Shown: positions 1-11,010 of the stretch, in pieces | Position numbering within the stretch: the stretch's first letter is position 1 | Layout: the number at the start of each line of letters is the position of its first letter | NCBI GenBank assembly: GCA_016700055.1 | Contig: CP064997.1 | Span: 496,001 to 560,000, forward strand | Direction of reading: 5' to 3' | Length of the DNA: 64,000 bases | Source of the DNA: Actinomycetota bacterium | GTDB taxonomy: Bacteria; Actinomycetota; Acidimicrobiia; Acidimicrobiales; Ilumatobacteraceae | Program-made: the position numbers and the translations under genes | Notes under the pieces: generated by a model | What the model was told of the DNA's origin: nothing | The model's input: only the letters and a program-made list of their open reading frames with translations | The model's database searches: none

Positions 1-482
1 CTCACTTCCGCCGCCTCGTTGCGCGCCTCGTCGAGCGTCACACACGAGCCGGGCTGCAGCAGGTTGTCGACGGGCGCCGGGCCCGGCGGCTCGACCAGCG
101 CGCCGACGACCAGCATGGCGAGCGCACCGAGCACGACGGTGACGACGACGAAGCGCCACGGGAAGCGCGGCGGGTCCGTGTAGCGCCGCAGCGGATCGAG
201 CCGTGGCTCGAACGACGGTGACGACACGCCCTGCGCCGAGCCGCCGCCGGCGACGACCCCGTCACGCAGTCCCGCGTCGTAGCGCGCCCGCCGGGCAGGG
301 TCGGAGAGCACGTGCCAGGCCTCGTTGATCGCCGACATCGCCGAAATCGCGGCCGGTGATCCGGCACCAGTTGCCCCCGCCGCGTCGGGGTGGTGCTCCC
401 GGGCCAGTCGGCGGTATGCGGCACGGATCTCGTCGGGAGTCGCTCCGCGGGCGACGCCGAGGCGCTCGTAATGGTCGGCGAT
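1..482 (-). CDS. J-domain (DnaJ-like) single-pass membrane protein, 3' end outside window
   Basis: The minus-strand frame reads an N-terminal J domain beginning ADHYERLGV, with the HPD tripeptide in EHHPDAAG and the helix IV pattern EAWHVLSDPARRARYD. A basic stretch and one membrane segment follow (FVVVTVVLGALAMLVVGALV, about residues 105-125), then an outward tail with GSCVTLDEARNEA running off the left edge. J domains stimulate Hsp70 ATPase; a cytoplasmic J domain on a membrane anchor suggests recruitment of DnaK to the membrane. The start is odd. No ATG, GTG or TTG lies in frame between the upstream in-frame stop near 544 and the J domain. The codon where homologues carry the ATG of M-ADHY is ATC (482-480), and a TAGCGT box lies 7 nt before it. 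The family is certain; the exact start is not. Confidence 0.8.
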   Translation of the reverse strand, partial: MADHYERLGVARGATPDEIRAAYRRLAREHHPDAAGATGAGSPAAISAMSAINEAWHVLSDPARRARYDAGLRDGVVAGGGSAQGVSSPSFEPRLDPLRRYTDPPRFPWRFVVVTVVLGALAMLVVGALVEPPGPAPVDNLLQPGSCVTLDEARNEAAEV

Positions 483-510
483 GGCGCCAACGCTAGGGCG
501 GCGCGGTCCC

Positions 511-1434
511 CTAGTAGCCGAGGTCGCTGTAGACGGGGCCGATCAGCTCTTCGCCGGCGGCCCACCGCTTCACGTTCTCGCTGATGCGCGCCGAGAGCAG
601 CGGCACCGCCATCGCCGGGGTGTTGCCGACATGGGGCGTGATCAAGCAGTTCGGCAGTGACCACAGCGGATGACCGTCGGGAAGCGGCTCGGGCTCGGTC
701 ACGTCGAGGCCGGCGCCGCCGATCACGTCGTGGCGCAATGCGTGGACGAGGTCGTCGGTGACGACGTGGCGGCCACGGGCGACGTTGACCAGCCACGCGT
801 GGCTTTCCATCATCTCCAGTTCCTCACGTCCGATGAGCCCGTCGGTCTCGGGGGTGAGCGCGAGGGCGACGACGACGAGGTCGGCCCCCGGCAGCGCGTC
901 GGTGTACCGGTCGGCCTCGAGCACCACGTCGGCGCCGTCGACGTCGATCAACCTGTTGCGCACGACGGTGACGTGGCAATCGAAGGGGGCGAGGAGGCGC
1001 AGCAGGGACTCGGCGATGCCACCACCGCCGAGCACGGTGACCCGCGCCCCCATGAGGTTCGCACCACGGGGACCGACCCATGTCGAGGCGCGCGCGTAGG
1101 TGCCGAGCCCACGCATCCCGGCCAGCGCGAGCGCGAGCGCGAGCTCGGCCACCGGCTCGGCGTAGACGCCCTTGCCACAGGTCCATTGACGGTCGTCGTC
1201 GACGAGGCCCACGTACTGCTCGATGCCGGCGAAGGGCAGCTGCACCCACCGCAGATGGGCGTGACGGTCGAGGACGCGGGCCAGGCCTTCGGGGTCACGC
1301 GGTGCTCCCCAGACGAGGGCTTCGGCGTCCGCCAAGGGCACGACCTCGCCCCCGCCGGCCACTATCGCCTCGCTCATCCAAGCCGCCGTGCCCTCCGGAG
1401 CGAGAGCGATCCGAGGTGCGTCGGGACTTGGCAT
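511..1434 (-). CDS. D-2-hydroxyacid dehydrogenase, NAD(P)-dependent
   Basis: 307 aa, close to the usual 310-330 aa. A Rossmann glycine-rich loop is visible (VLGGGGIAESLL, about residues 135-147). The catalytic Arg lies in NVARGRHV, the Glu in DVTEPEPLP and the His in ITPHVGNTPAM, so the active site looks intact. Such enzymes reduce 2-keto acids to D-2-hydroxyacids or run the reverse. It starts at ATG 1434, 19 nt after the potC-like gene on the same strand, so it may be the last gene of the polyamine importer operon. Substrate is unknown; the domain fits the broad phosphoglycerate dehydrogenase-like family better than any one named enzyme. Confidence 0.85.
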   Translation of the reverse strand: MPSPDAPRIALAPEGTAAWMSEAIVAGGGEVVPLADAEALVWGAPRDPEGLARVLDRHAHLRWVQLPFAGIEQYVGLVDDDRQWTCGKGVYAEPVAELALALALAGMRGLGTYARASTWVGPRGANLMGARVTVLGGGGIAESLLRLLAPFDCHVTVVRNRLIDVDGADVVLEADRYTDALPGADLVVVALALTPETDGLIGREELEMMESHAWLVNVARGRHVVTDDLVHALRHDVIGGAGLDVTEPEPLPDGHPLWSLPNCLITPHVGNTPAMAVPLLSARISENVKRWAAGEELIGPVYSDLGY

Positions 1435-1453
1435 CGGGGGCGAAGGTTACCGC

Positions 1454-2263
1454 CTACCCCGAGCGCGCCTCGCGACGATTGCCGGCGAGCGTTCCGATGA
1501 CGAGGATCGCGATGGCCACCAGCATGACGAGGGTGGCGATCACGTGCACTTGGGGTGGGATCTCGACGCGCGACGAGTCGAAGATCTCGCGGGGGAACGT
1601 CGACACGTCCCCGGCGACGAACGAGGTGATGATGTAGTCGTCGATGGACAGCGCGAGCGACAGCAAGAACGCGGCGACCACACCGGGCACGATCATCGGC
1701 AGCGTGATCTTCACGAACGTCCGTAGCGGCGGCGACCCGAGGTCCGCGGCGGCGTCTTCGAGTGACCAGTCGAGGCCACGGGTGCGTGCCTTCACGGTGA
1801 GCGCGACGAACGACAGGCAGAACATCGTGTGCGCGATGACGATCGTCCAAAAGCCGCGGTCGACCCCCTGGTTGAAGAACAGGGTGAAGAGCGATGCGCC
1901 CATGACGATCTCGGGGGTCGTCAGCGGCAGCACCAGCAGCAGGTTGATCGCCGCCCCGCCGCGCATCCGGTAGCGGGAGATGGCAAGGGCGACGAGCGCG
2001 CCGAGCGCGGTGGCGAGCGTGCAGGCCACGAAGGCGACGCGCAGGCTCTCCTTGAACGCGTCGGTGTAGTCGCCGGCCGGGAAAGGGTTCTTCCAGTTGT
2101 CCAGCGTGAATCCGCTCCAACTCGTGTTGAACCGTCCCTCTGGCGCGTTGAAGGTGAAGACGGCGATGGTCACGAGGGGGACGAACAGGTAGATCATCCC
2201 GAGCGCCGTGGCCACGTACAGCAGCCAGGTGCCGAGCGGTCGGCGGCCGAGTCGACGGCTCAT
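1454..2263 (-). CDS. potC: Polyamine-type ABC transporter permease, PotC-like
   Basis: 269 aa inner-membrane permease with about six membrane helices. The coupling-loop EAA motif appears in LEDAAADLGSPPLRTFVKI, the segment that contacts the ATPase, followed by LPMIVPGV. The DDYIITSF sequence late in the protein is characteristic of PotC/YdcV permeases for spermidine and putrescine. ATG 2263 overlaps the stop of the upstream potB-like gene as ATGA, so the two are probably translationally coupled. The reading frame stays open far upstream but there runs through potB out of frame, so the start at 2263 was chosen. Substrate assignment is by family and by the neighbouring polyamine catabolic genes. 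Confidence 0.88.
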   Translation of the reverse strand: MSRRLGRRPLGTWLLYVATALGMIYLFVPLVTIAVFTFNAPEGRFNTSWSGFTLDNWKNPFPAGDYTDAFKESLRVAFVACTLATALGALVALAISRYRMRGGAAINLLLVLPLTTPEIVMGASLFTLFFNQGVDRGFWTIVIAHTMFCLSFVALTVKARTRGLDWSLEDAAADLGSPPLRTFVKITLPMIVPGVVAAFLLSLALSIDDYIITSFVAGDVSTFPREIFDSSRVEIPPQVHVIATLVMLVAIAILVIGTLAGNRREARSG

Positions 2264-3168
2264 ACCAGGTCCTCCGTCCCGAGGAACTTCGCGTACAACA
2301 GCACCAGCAAGGTGATGATCGCCATCAGCACGAAACTGATCGCCGCCGCTGTCGGGTAGTCGTTGCGGTTGAGGAACTGGATGCGCACGACGTTGCCGAT
2401 CACCTGTTTCGACTGGGTGTTGCCGAGCAGCTCGGCATTGATGAAGTCGCCGGTGGCGGGGATGAACGTGAGCAACGTGCCGGCGAACACGCCGGGCAGG
2501 GAGAGCGGCAGGATCACCTTGCGGAACGTGCGTGAGAACGGCGCGTAGAGGTCTGACGCGGCGTCGACGAGGCGGATGTCGATCTTTTCCAGGCTGACGT
2601 AGATGGGCAGCAGCATGAACGGCAAGAAGTTGTACGTCAGCCCGCCGATCACGGCTGCCTGCGTGTTCAGCAGGCGTCCCTGGTCGAGGATGCCGAGCCG
2701 CTCGAGCAGCCCGTCGATGCTCACCGCCTTCACGAAGCGCAACACCGGACCGCTGTCGTTCAACAGCGACTGCCACGCGATCGTGCGCAGCAGGAAGCTG
2801 GTGAAGAAGGGCACCATCACCAGCCCGAGCAACAGGTTGCGCCAGCGACCGGCCTTGAACGCGATGAAGTACGCGATCGGGTACGCGATGAACAGGCAGA
2901 AGACGGTCGCGATCGCCGCGTACGCGAAGGCGCGCACGAGCTGGGAGCCGAAGTCGGTGAACGCCGCCGAGAAGTTGCTCCACTCCCACGTGAACTCGTA
3001 GTTCGGCAGGAAGCGGTCGGGCTTGGTGGACAGCGAGATCTTCAGCAGCGTGATCAGGGGGACCACGAAGAACACGAAGAGGAACGCCAGCCCGGGAAGC
3101 ACGAGCAGGTAGGGGATCCGTCGGCCGGAGCGCAGGACCCGGGAGTCGGTGGTGTCTGCAGCGGCCAT
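2260..3168 (-). CDS. potB: Polyamine-type ABC transporter permease, PotB-like
   Basis: 302 aa membrane permease of the PotB/PotH class. The N-terminal helix LVLPGLAFLFVFFVVPLI is typical. The EAA coupling loop is VDAASDLYAPFSRTFRKVI, followed by LPLSLPGV, and a conserved TFIPATGDFINAELLGN segment is present. It lies between the fused ATPase/binding protein gene (3-nt gap) and the potC-like gene (ATGA overlap), completing a minimal importer of three polypeptides rather than four. It should pair with the PotC-like protein to form the membrane channel. Confidence 0.88.
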   Translation of the reverse strand: MAAADTTDSRVLRSGRRIPYLLVLPGLAFLFVFFVVPLITLLKISLSTKPDRFLPNYEFTWEWSNFSAAFTDFGSQLVRAFAYAAIATVFCLFIAYPIAYFIAFKAGRWRNLLLGLVMVPFFTSFLLRTIAWQSLLNDSGPVLRFVKAVSIDGLLERLGILDQGRLLNTQAAVIGGLTYNFLPFMLLPIYVSLEKIDIRLVDAASDLYAPFSRTFRKVILPLSLPGVFAGTLLTFIPATGDFINAELLGNTQSKQVIGNVVRIQFLNRNDYPTAAAISFVLMAIITLLVLLYAKFLGTEDLV

Positions 3169-3171
3169 GGC

Positions 3172-5583
<2,412 letters not shown>

Positions 5584-5670
5584 TGCGACCCCTCCTCCGC
5601 GTCGGGCCTCGAGGACCCCCGGCGACCCCAGGCACCCCGCCGGCGCCGCCATATTGCCACTCCCGGGACG

Positions 5671-5684
5671 GATCGCATGCAATC
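5671..5684. promoter_or_regulatory. Near-perfect palindrome, possible Lrp-type operator
   Basis: GATCGCATGCAATC is a palindrome with one mismatched pair around GCATGC. It lies in the 185-bp gap between the divergent importer operon and the Lrp-type regulator gene, where an autoregulatory site would be expected. No second phased copy was found, so the call is tentative. Confidence 0.25.
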
Positions 5685-5768
5685 GACCGCCTGACGCAAC
5701 GGATACCTTTTGTCGACCGGGCGGATGGCCACCAGAACCGCGCCCGCCCGACGACAGGAGGTCGCCCC

Positions 5769-6227
5769 GTGAAGCGGTCCGCCACGCCGATCGACGACGT
5801 CGACCGGGCGATCATCGAAGCCCTGCAACACGACGGCCGCATCCCCTACACCCGCCTCGGCGGAGCGGTCGGGCTGTCCGAGGCCGCCACCCGTCAGCGC
5901 GTGCAGCGCCTGGTCGACCTCGACGTCATCCAGATCACCGCCGTCACGAACCCGCTGAAGCTGGGCAAACGGCGGATGGCGCTCGTCGGCGTGCGCACCA
6001 GCGGACGCACCGACGTCGTCGCCGAGCAGCTCGAACCGATGCCGGAGATCGACTACCTCGTCGTCACCGCCGGCTCGCTCGACCTGCTCGCCGAGGTCGT
6101 CGTCGACGACGACGCCCAACTGCTCGACCTGACCAACCGCATCCGCGAGGTGCCGGGGGTGGTCAGCACGGAGTGCTTCATCTACCTCGACCTCGTCAAG
6201 CAGACCTACGAATGGGGTGCTCACTAG
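5769..6227 (+). CDS. Lrp/AsnC family transcriptional regulator
   Basis: 152 aa, the usual size of the family. An N-terminal winged helix-turn-helix starts IDDVDRAIIEALQHDGR and includes VGLSEAATRQRVQRL; the C-terminal half is the RAM effector-binding domain (VTAGSLDLLAEVVVDDD). GTG 5769 follows AGGAGG by a good distance. It sits between the divergent polyamine importer operon and the aminotransferase gene that begins at or just beyond its stop, so it likely controls the island in response to an amino acid or amine. Effector is not predictable from sequence. Confidence 0.9.
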   Translation: MKRSATPIDDVDRAIIEALQHDGRIPYTRLGGAVGLSEAATRQRVQRLVDLDVIQITAVTNPLKLGKRRMALVGVRTSGRTDVVAEQLEPMPEIDYLVVTAGSLDLLAEVVVDDDAQLLDLTNRIREVPGVVSTECFIYLDLVKQTYEWGAH

Positions 6228-6228
6228 C

Positions 6229-7620
6229 GTGGGAGCAGACGACGAGTCGAGACTGCGGTCACAGACCGACGACGCCCGCCGTCACCTGTGGGGTCACTTC
6301 ACCCAACTCGCCACCTGGCAGCGGGCGGAGATGCCGGTGATCACCCGCGGCGAGGGCGCGTACATCTTCGACCAGCACGGCCGGCGTTACCTCGACGGGC
6401 TGTCGGGGCTGTTCACCGTGCAGGTCGGCCACGGCCGCCAGGCGTTGGCCGAGGCCGCCGCCCGCCAGTCGTCCAAGCTCGCGTACTTCCCGCTGTGGTC
6501 GTTCGGGCACGAGCCGGGCATCGAGCTCGCGCGCCGGCTGGCCGAGCTGGCCCCGGGCGACCTCGACAGGGTGTTCTTCACCACCGGCGGGGGCGAGGCG
6601 GTGGAGAGCGCATGGAAGCTCGCCGTGCAGTACTTCCAGGCGATCGGCCAACCTCTGCGGCGCAAGATCGTGAGCCGCCACTACGCCTACCACGGCACCA
6701 CCCTCGGCGCCCTCAGCATCACCGGCATCCCCGGCATCAAGAACCCTTGGGAGCCACTCCTCCCCGGAACGGTGAAGATCGCGAACACCAACCGCTACCG
6801 ATGCAAGCTGTGCGCCGCCGCGCCCGCCTGCACCCTCGCCTGCGCGGACGACCTGGAGCGGCGGATCGAGATGGAAGGCCCCGACACGGTCGCGTGCGTG
6901 ATCGCCGAACCGGTGCAGAACACCGGCGGCGCGCTGACCCCGCCGGAGGGCTACTGGCAACGGATCCGCGAGATCTGCGACCGCCACGGAGTGCTGCTCG
7001 TCAGCGACGAGGTGATCTGCGCGTTCGGCCGGCTCGGCCACTGGTTCGGGGCGGAGCGCTTCGGCTACCAGCCCGACATGATCACGTTCGCGAAGGGCGT
7101 GACGAGTGGGTACGCGCCCCTCGGCGGGGTGATCGTCTCGGCGCGGATCGCGGCGCCCTTCGTCGAGGACCCGGCGCGCACGTTCCTGCACGGGCTCACG
7201 TTCGGCGGCCACCCGGTGAGCTGCGCGGTGGCGAACGCCAACCTCGACATCATCGAGGACGAAGACCTGTGCGGCAACGTGAGGCGCCACGCCGCCCTGT
7301 TCGACGACGTGATGGCGTCGCTGGCCGAGCTGCCGATCGTCGGCGACGTGCGCGGCTGCGGCTACTTCCGGGTGGCCGAGCTGGTGAAGCACCGCGACAC
7401 CAAGGAGACGTTCTCCCCCGAGGAGTGCGACTGGCTGCTGCGCGGCACCCTCTCCCCCAAGCTCTTCGAAGCCGGCCTGATCTGCCGTGCCGACGACCGC
7501 GCCGACCCGGTCGTGGTGCTGTCTCCGCCGCTCGTGTGCGGCGAGGAGGAGTTGACGTTCATCGGCGACACGCTCCGCGAGGTGCTGTCCTCCACCTGGG
7601 AGGAGTTCCACCGGCGCTGA
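6229..7620 (+). CDS. Class III PLP aminotransferase, probable putrescine/polyamine:pyruvate transaminase
   Basis: About 463 aa, fold type I, family of omega-transaminases. Visible landmarks are FFTTGGGEAVESAWK (phosphate-binding region), SRHYAYHGTT, the PLP-contacting Asp in LLVSDEVICAFGR, and the Schiff-base Lys in ITFAKGVTSGYAPLGG. A cysteine-rich insert, RCKLCAAAPACTLAC, lies near residue 190. The neighbours (polyamine importer, aminobutyraldehyde-type dehydrogenase, alanine dehydrogenase) argue for putrescine or a related diamine as amino donor and pyruvate as acceptor. GTG 6229 begins just after the regulator's stop; an in-frame GTG at 6217 would overlap it by 11 nt and cannot be excluded. 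Confidence 0.85.
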   Translation: MGADDESRLRSQTDDARRHLWGHFTQLATWQRAEMPVITRGEGAYIFDQHGRRYLDGLSGLFTVQVGHGRQALAEAAARQSSKLAYFPLWSFGHEPGIELARRLAELAPGDLDRVFFTTGGGEAVESAWKLAVQYFQAIGQPLRRKIVSRHYAYHGTTLGALSITGIPGIKNPWEPLLPGTVKIANTNRYRCKLCAAAPACTLACADDLERRIEMEGPDTVACVIAEPVQNTGGALTPPEGYWQRIREICDRHGVLLVSDEVICAFGRLGHWFGAERFGYQPDMITFAKGVTSGYAPLGGVIVSARIAAPFVEDPARTFLHGLTFGGHPVSCAVANANLDIIEDEDLCGNVRRHAALFDDVMASLAELPIVGDVRGCGYFRVAELVKHRDTKETFSPEECDWLLRGTLSPKLFEAGLICRADDRADPVVVLSPPLVCGEEELTFIGDTLREVLSSTWEEFHRR

Positions 7621-7626
7621 CGTCGG

Positions 7627-9054
7627 TCAGCTGTCGAGGTTGGCCATCACGTGCTTGATGCGGGTGTAGTCGTCGAGTGCGTACGCGGAGAGATCCTTGC
7701 CGTAGCCCGACTTCTTGTAGCCGCCGTGGGGCATCTCGGCGACGAGCGGGATGTGCGTGTTGATCCACACGCATCCGAAGTCGAGATGCTTGGCCATGCG
7801 CATCGCGCGCCCGAAGTCCTTGGTCCACACGCTCGACGCGAGGCCGTACTCGACGCCGTTGGCCCACCGCAGCGCCTCCGCCTCGTCACCGAAGCGCTGC
7901 ACGGTGATCACCGGCCCGAACACCTCGTTCTGGATCATCTCGTCGGCCTGGACCAGGTCGGCGACCAAGGTGGGGGCGTAGAAGTACCCGCTGTCGCCCA
8001 CCTGCTGCCCGCCGGTGACGACGCGCGCATGGGCGGGAGTGCGCTCGACGAAGCCGGCCACCCTGGCGAGCTGGTTCGCGTTGTTGACCGGGCCGAAGAG
8101 CACGTCCTCGTCGTCGGGCATGCCGGTCTTCGAAGCCGCCACCGCCTCGCCGAGCGCAGCGACGAAGTCGTCGTAGACCGCACCTGCGGCGAGCACGCGG
8201 GTGGCCGCGGTGCAGTCCTGGCCGGCGTTGAACAACCCGGCGACGGAGATCCCCTCGACCGCGGCTTCGATGTCGGCGTCGTCGAACACGACCACGGGAG
8301 CCTTGCCACCGAGCTCGAGGTGGACGCGCTTCAGGCTCTTCGCCGCCGACCCGGCGACCTCCATCCCCGCGCGCACCGAACCGGTGATGGAGACCATCGC
8401 CGGCGTGTCGTGCTCCACCATCTGGCGGCCAGTGTCCCTGTCGCCACAGACGACGTTGAACACGCCGGCGGGCAGGAACTCGGCCGCGATCTCGGCGAGC
8501 AGGGTCGTCGTCGCCGGCGTGGTGTCGCTCGGCTTCAACACCACGGTGTTGCCGGCGGCGAGCGCCGGGGCGAACTTCCACACCGCCATCAGCATCGGGT
8601 AGTTCCAGGGAGCGACCTGGGCGCAGACGCCGACCGGCTCACGCCGGATGATCGACGTCATGTTCGCCATGTACTCGCCCGCACTCCTGCCCTCCAGGTG
8701 GCGAGCGGCCCCGGCGAAGAAGCGGATCTGGTCGACCATCGGCGGGATCTCCTCGCTGACGGTCAGGGCGCGCGGCTTGCCGCAGTTCTCCACCTCGAGC
8801 GCGACCAGCTCGTCGGCGCGCGCCTCGACCGCGTCGGCGATCCGGATCAGGGCGAGCGACCGCTCCGAAGGCGTCGTCTGCCCCCACGATTCGAACGCCT
8901 TGGCGGCCGCCGCCATGGCCGCGTCTACGTCGGCGGCCGCCGACAGCGGAGCCGTGGCGTAGGCCTCACCGGTGGCCGGGTTGACGACGGTCGTCGTGCG
9001 GCCGTCGGCCGCGTCGGTGTGGTGCCCGTCGACGAAGTTGTGGAATGACCTCAT
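7627..9054 (-). CDS. Aldehyde dehydrogenase, probable gamma-aminobutyraldehyde dehydrogenase
   Basis: 475 aa NAD(P)-dependent aldehyde dehydrogenase. The oxyanion Asn lies in APWNYPMLMAVWKF, the catalytic Glu in HLELGGKAPVVVFDDAD, and the catalytic Cys in FNAGQDCTAATRVL. The C-terminal HLDFGCVWINTHIPL and MPHGGYKKSGYGKDLS are typical of the PatD/PuuC group acting on aminoaldehydes. ATG 9054 gives the standard N-terminus MRSFHNFVDG; the frame extends slightly upstream but without support. Convergent with the aminotransferase (6-nt gap) and divergent from alanine dehydrogenase with only 41 nt between start codons. It would oxidise the aldehyde made by the aminotransferase to GABA or a homologue. 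Confidence 0.87.
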   Translation of the reverse strand: MRSFHNFVDGHHTDAADGRTTTVVNPATGEAYATAPLSAAADVDAAMAAAAKAFESWGQTTPSERSLALIRIADAVEARADELVALEVENCGKPRALTVSEEIPPMVDQIRFFAGAARHLEGRSAGEYMANMTSIIRREPVGVCAQVAPWNYPMLMAVWKFAPALAAGNTVVLKPSDTTPATTTLLAEIAAEFLPAGVFNVVCGDRDTGRQMVEHDTPAMVSITGSVRAGMEVAGSAAKSLKRVHLELGGKAPVVVFDDADIEAAVEGISVAGLFNAGQDCTAATRVLAAGAVYDDFVAALGEAVAASKTGMPDDEDVLFGPVNNANQLARVAGFVERTPAHARVVTGGQQVGDSGYFYAPTLVADLVQADEMIQNEVFGPVITVQRFGDEAEALRWANGVEYGLASSVWTKDFGRAMRMAKHLDFGCVWINTHIPLVAEMPHGGYKKSGYGKDLSAYALDDYTRIKHVMANLDS

Positions 9055-9095
9055 GGCCGCTGTTCGTAGCACAGGAGAGCGGCAATGATGGGCGG

Positions 9096-10226
9096 ATGAC
9101 CGCGCAGATCACGACGGTGGGCGTACCGAGGGAGATCAAGACGGCCGAGCACCGGGTGGCGATGACCCCCGACGGCGTCCGTGAGCTCGAGCGGGCCGGG
9201 GTCGACGTGTTCGTCGAAACCGGTGCAGGGGTGGGGGCGAGCATCACCGACGCCGACTACGTCGCCGTGGGGGCCACGATCGTGCCCACTGCGGCCGATG
9301 CCTGGTCGCAGCAGATGGTGGTGAAGGTGAAAGAGCCCCGCCCCGAGGAGTACGACTTCCTCCGCCCGGGGCTGACCCTCTTCACGTATCTGCACCTCGC
9401 CGCGTATCCGGACGTGGCGAAGAGGCTCATCAGCTCGGGCACCGTCGCGGTCGCCTACGAGACCGTCCAGGTCGCCGACGGGGGCCTACCCCTGCTCGCC
9501 CCGATGAGCGAGGTCGCCGGGCGACTCGCCCCGCAGATGGGCGCCCACTACCTGGAGCGCCACAACGGCGGGCGCGGTGTGCTGCTCGGCGGCGCACCCG
9601 GGGTGCAGCCGGCCAAGGTGGTCGTGCTCGGAGCGGGCAACGTCGGCTGGAACGCGGCCTGGATCTCGGCCGGCATGGAGGCCGAGGTGGTGCTGTTCGA
9701 CAAGAACCTCGACCGCCTGCGCTGGGTGGACCAGATCAACAAGGGCAGGATCATGACGCTCGCGTCCAACCGCGGGGCGATCGAGCGGAACCTCGCCGAC
9801 GCCGACCTCGTCATCGGCGCGGTGCTCGTCGCCGGGGGGCGCGCCCCGGTCGTCGTCACCGAGGACATGGTGGCCGGGATGCGACCGGGCTCAGTGATCG
9901 TCGACGTCGCGGTGGACCAGGGCGGTTGCATCGAGACCATCCACGAGACGAGCCACACCGACCCGGTGTACGAGGTGCACGGCGTGCTCCACTACGCGGT
10001 CGGCAACATGCCCGGAGCGGTGCCGCACACCAGCACGTATGCACTGACGAACGCGACGCTGCCCTACCAGCTCGAGGTGGCCGTACACGGCGTTGCCGGG
10101 GCGGCGAGGCGCGATGCCTCGCTCGCCCACGGCGTCAACGTCGTCGCCGGCCACGTCACGAACGCACCGGTGGCCGAGTTCCTCACGGTGCCCTACGTCG
10201 ACCCGCTCACCGCGCTCGGCGGCTGA
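9096..10226 (+). CDS. ald: Alanine dehydrogenase
   Basis: 376 aa, typical for NAD-dependent L-alanine dehydrogenase (alanine + NAD to pyruvate + ammonia + NADH). The N-terminus TVGVPREIKTAEHRVAMTPD, substrate residues in VVKVKEPRPEEYDFL, the TYLHLAA segment with its conserved His, the NAD loop VVLGAGNVGWNAAW and the late MPGAVPHTSTYALTNATLPY are all hallmarks. ATG 9096 was chosen to match the family start; AGGAGAG lies 17 nt upstream. In this context it would return to pyruvate the alanine formed by a pyruvate-dependent amine transaminase. Confidence 0.93.
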   Translation: MTAQITTVGVPREIKTAEHRVAMTPDGVRELERAGVDVFVETGAGVGASITDADYVAVGATIVPTAADAWSQQMVVKVKEPRPEEYDFLRPGLTLFTYLHLAAYPDVAKRLISSGTVAVAYETVQVADGGLPLLAPMSEVAGRLAPQMGAHYLERHNGGRGVLLGGAPGVQPAKVVVLGAGNVGWNAAWISAGMEAEVVLFDKNLDRLRWVDQINKGRIMTLASNRGAIERNLADADLVIGAVLVAGGRAPVVVTEDMVAGMRPGSVIVDVAVDQGGCIETIHETSHTDPVYEVHGVLHYAVGNMPGAVPHTSTYALTNATLPYQLEVAVHGVAGAARRDASLAHGVNVVAGHVTNAPVAEFLTVPYVDPLTALGG

Positions 10227-10244
10227 CGGCTCGCACCGAACCGC

Positions 10245-10877
10245 TCAGGTGGTCTCGACGAACACCCGCTCGCTCTCCGGGGTGCGCAGGGCGTGGATGA
10301 ACCCGGCGATCGAGAGCAGGAACAGCAGCGCCGCGGCGAGGAAGCAGACGATGGCGGCTGTTGCCGCGCGCTCACCGAAGATGCTGAACCCGAACGTCGT
10401 CAGGAGCAGACCACGCAGCGTCTCGCCCTTGAACATGCTCTCGCGCAGTCCCGACACCTCGGCCACGCGGGCCTCGAGCTCGGTGGTGTCCTCGCCGGCC
10501 TCTTCCGCGGCGGCGAGATCGGCCTGCGCGGTCCGCAGCACCCCGCCGACCGTGGCATAGGTCTCACCGGCCAACCCGGCCTCCTCGGCGCTGTGCGCCA
10601 TGTGCGTCGCGATGTAGAAGTTCGCGTAGCACTCGGCCATCTTGCCGGTGGTCAGGTCCTTGCCGGCGAAGTCGGTGAGGCAGCCACTGCCCTCGACCTC
10701 GGTCTCACCGCTCGCGTACTCCTCCGGGAACGAGATGCGCTGGGCGCTGAGCTGGTCGTGCACGTAGTCGTCGGCGAAGTTCGCCTGATTCTGCAGCACG
10801 AGGCCGAGGATCAAGAACAGCACGGCGAAGAGCACACCCCCGGCGCTGAAGAGCAGGTCCAAGGTACGGCGCTTCAT
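10245..10877 (-). CDS. Two-pass membrane protein of unknown function
   Basis: 210 aa. A start-proximal helix (LLFSAGGVLFAVLFLILGLV) and a C-terminal helix (AAIVCFLAAALLFLLSIAGF) frame an approximately 120-residue extracytoplasmic loop with two cysteines (GSGCLTDFAGKDL and AECYANFYIATH) that could form a disulfide, plus a helical AAEEAGEDTTELEARVAE segment. ATG 10877 follows a good GGAGGA site. Proteins of this plan occur widely in actinobacteria, but I know of no established function. Convergent with ald; direct repeats upstream at 10931-10947 may control it. Confidence 0.8.
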   Translation of the reverse strand: MKRRTLDLLFSAGGVLFAVLFLILGLVLQNQANFADDYVHDQLSAQRISFPEEYASGETEVEGSGCLTDFAGKDLTTGKMAECYANFYIATHMAHSAEEAGLAGETYATVGGVLRTAQADLAAAEEAGEDTTELEARVAEVSGLRESMFKGETLRGLLLTTFGFSIFGERAATAAIVCFLAAALLFLLSIAGFIHALRTPESERVFVETT

Positions 10878-10930
10878 GACTTTCCTCCCATGACGGGCTG
10901 CGGCCTCACCCATCGTGGGCCGGTTCGATG

Positions 10931-10947
10931 TCATGTCAATCATGTCA
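10931..10947 (-). promoter_or_regulatory. Tandem 8-bp direct repeat over a TTGACA-like -35 element
   Basis: TCATGTCA occurs twice with one base between (9-bp period). On the minus strand the junction creates TTGACA (10939-10934), and a weak CACGAT lies 16 nt further on, giving a candidate promoter for the membrane protein gene. The repeat could be a regulator site covering the -35 box. Confidence 0.35.
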
Positions 10948-11010
10948 GAGAAGCCGAGCACGATCAGGGGACCTAGGACACGACTGCTGCTGACCTTTGC
11001 ACCGAGAGCG

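Noticed and set aside
7651..9048. 465-codon open frame antisense to the aldehyde dehydrogenase
   Set aside because: Low-complexity His/Asp/Gly/Arg composition typical of antisense shadows; the other strand has all catalytic motifs.
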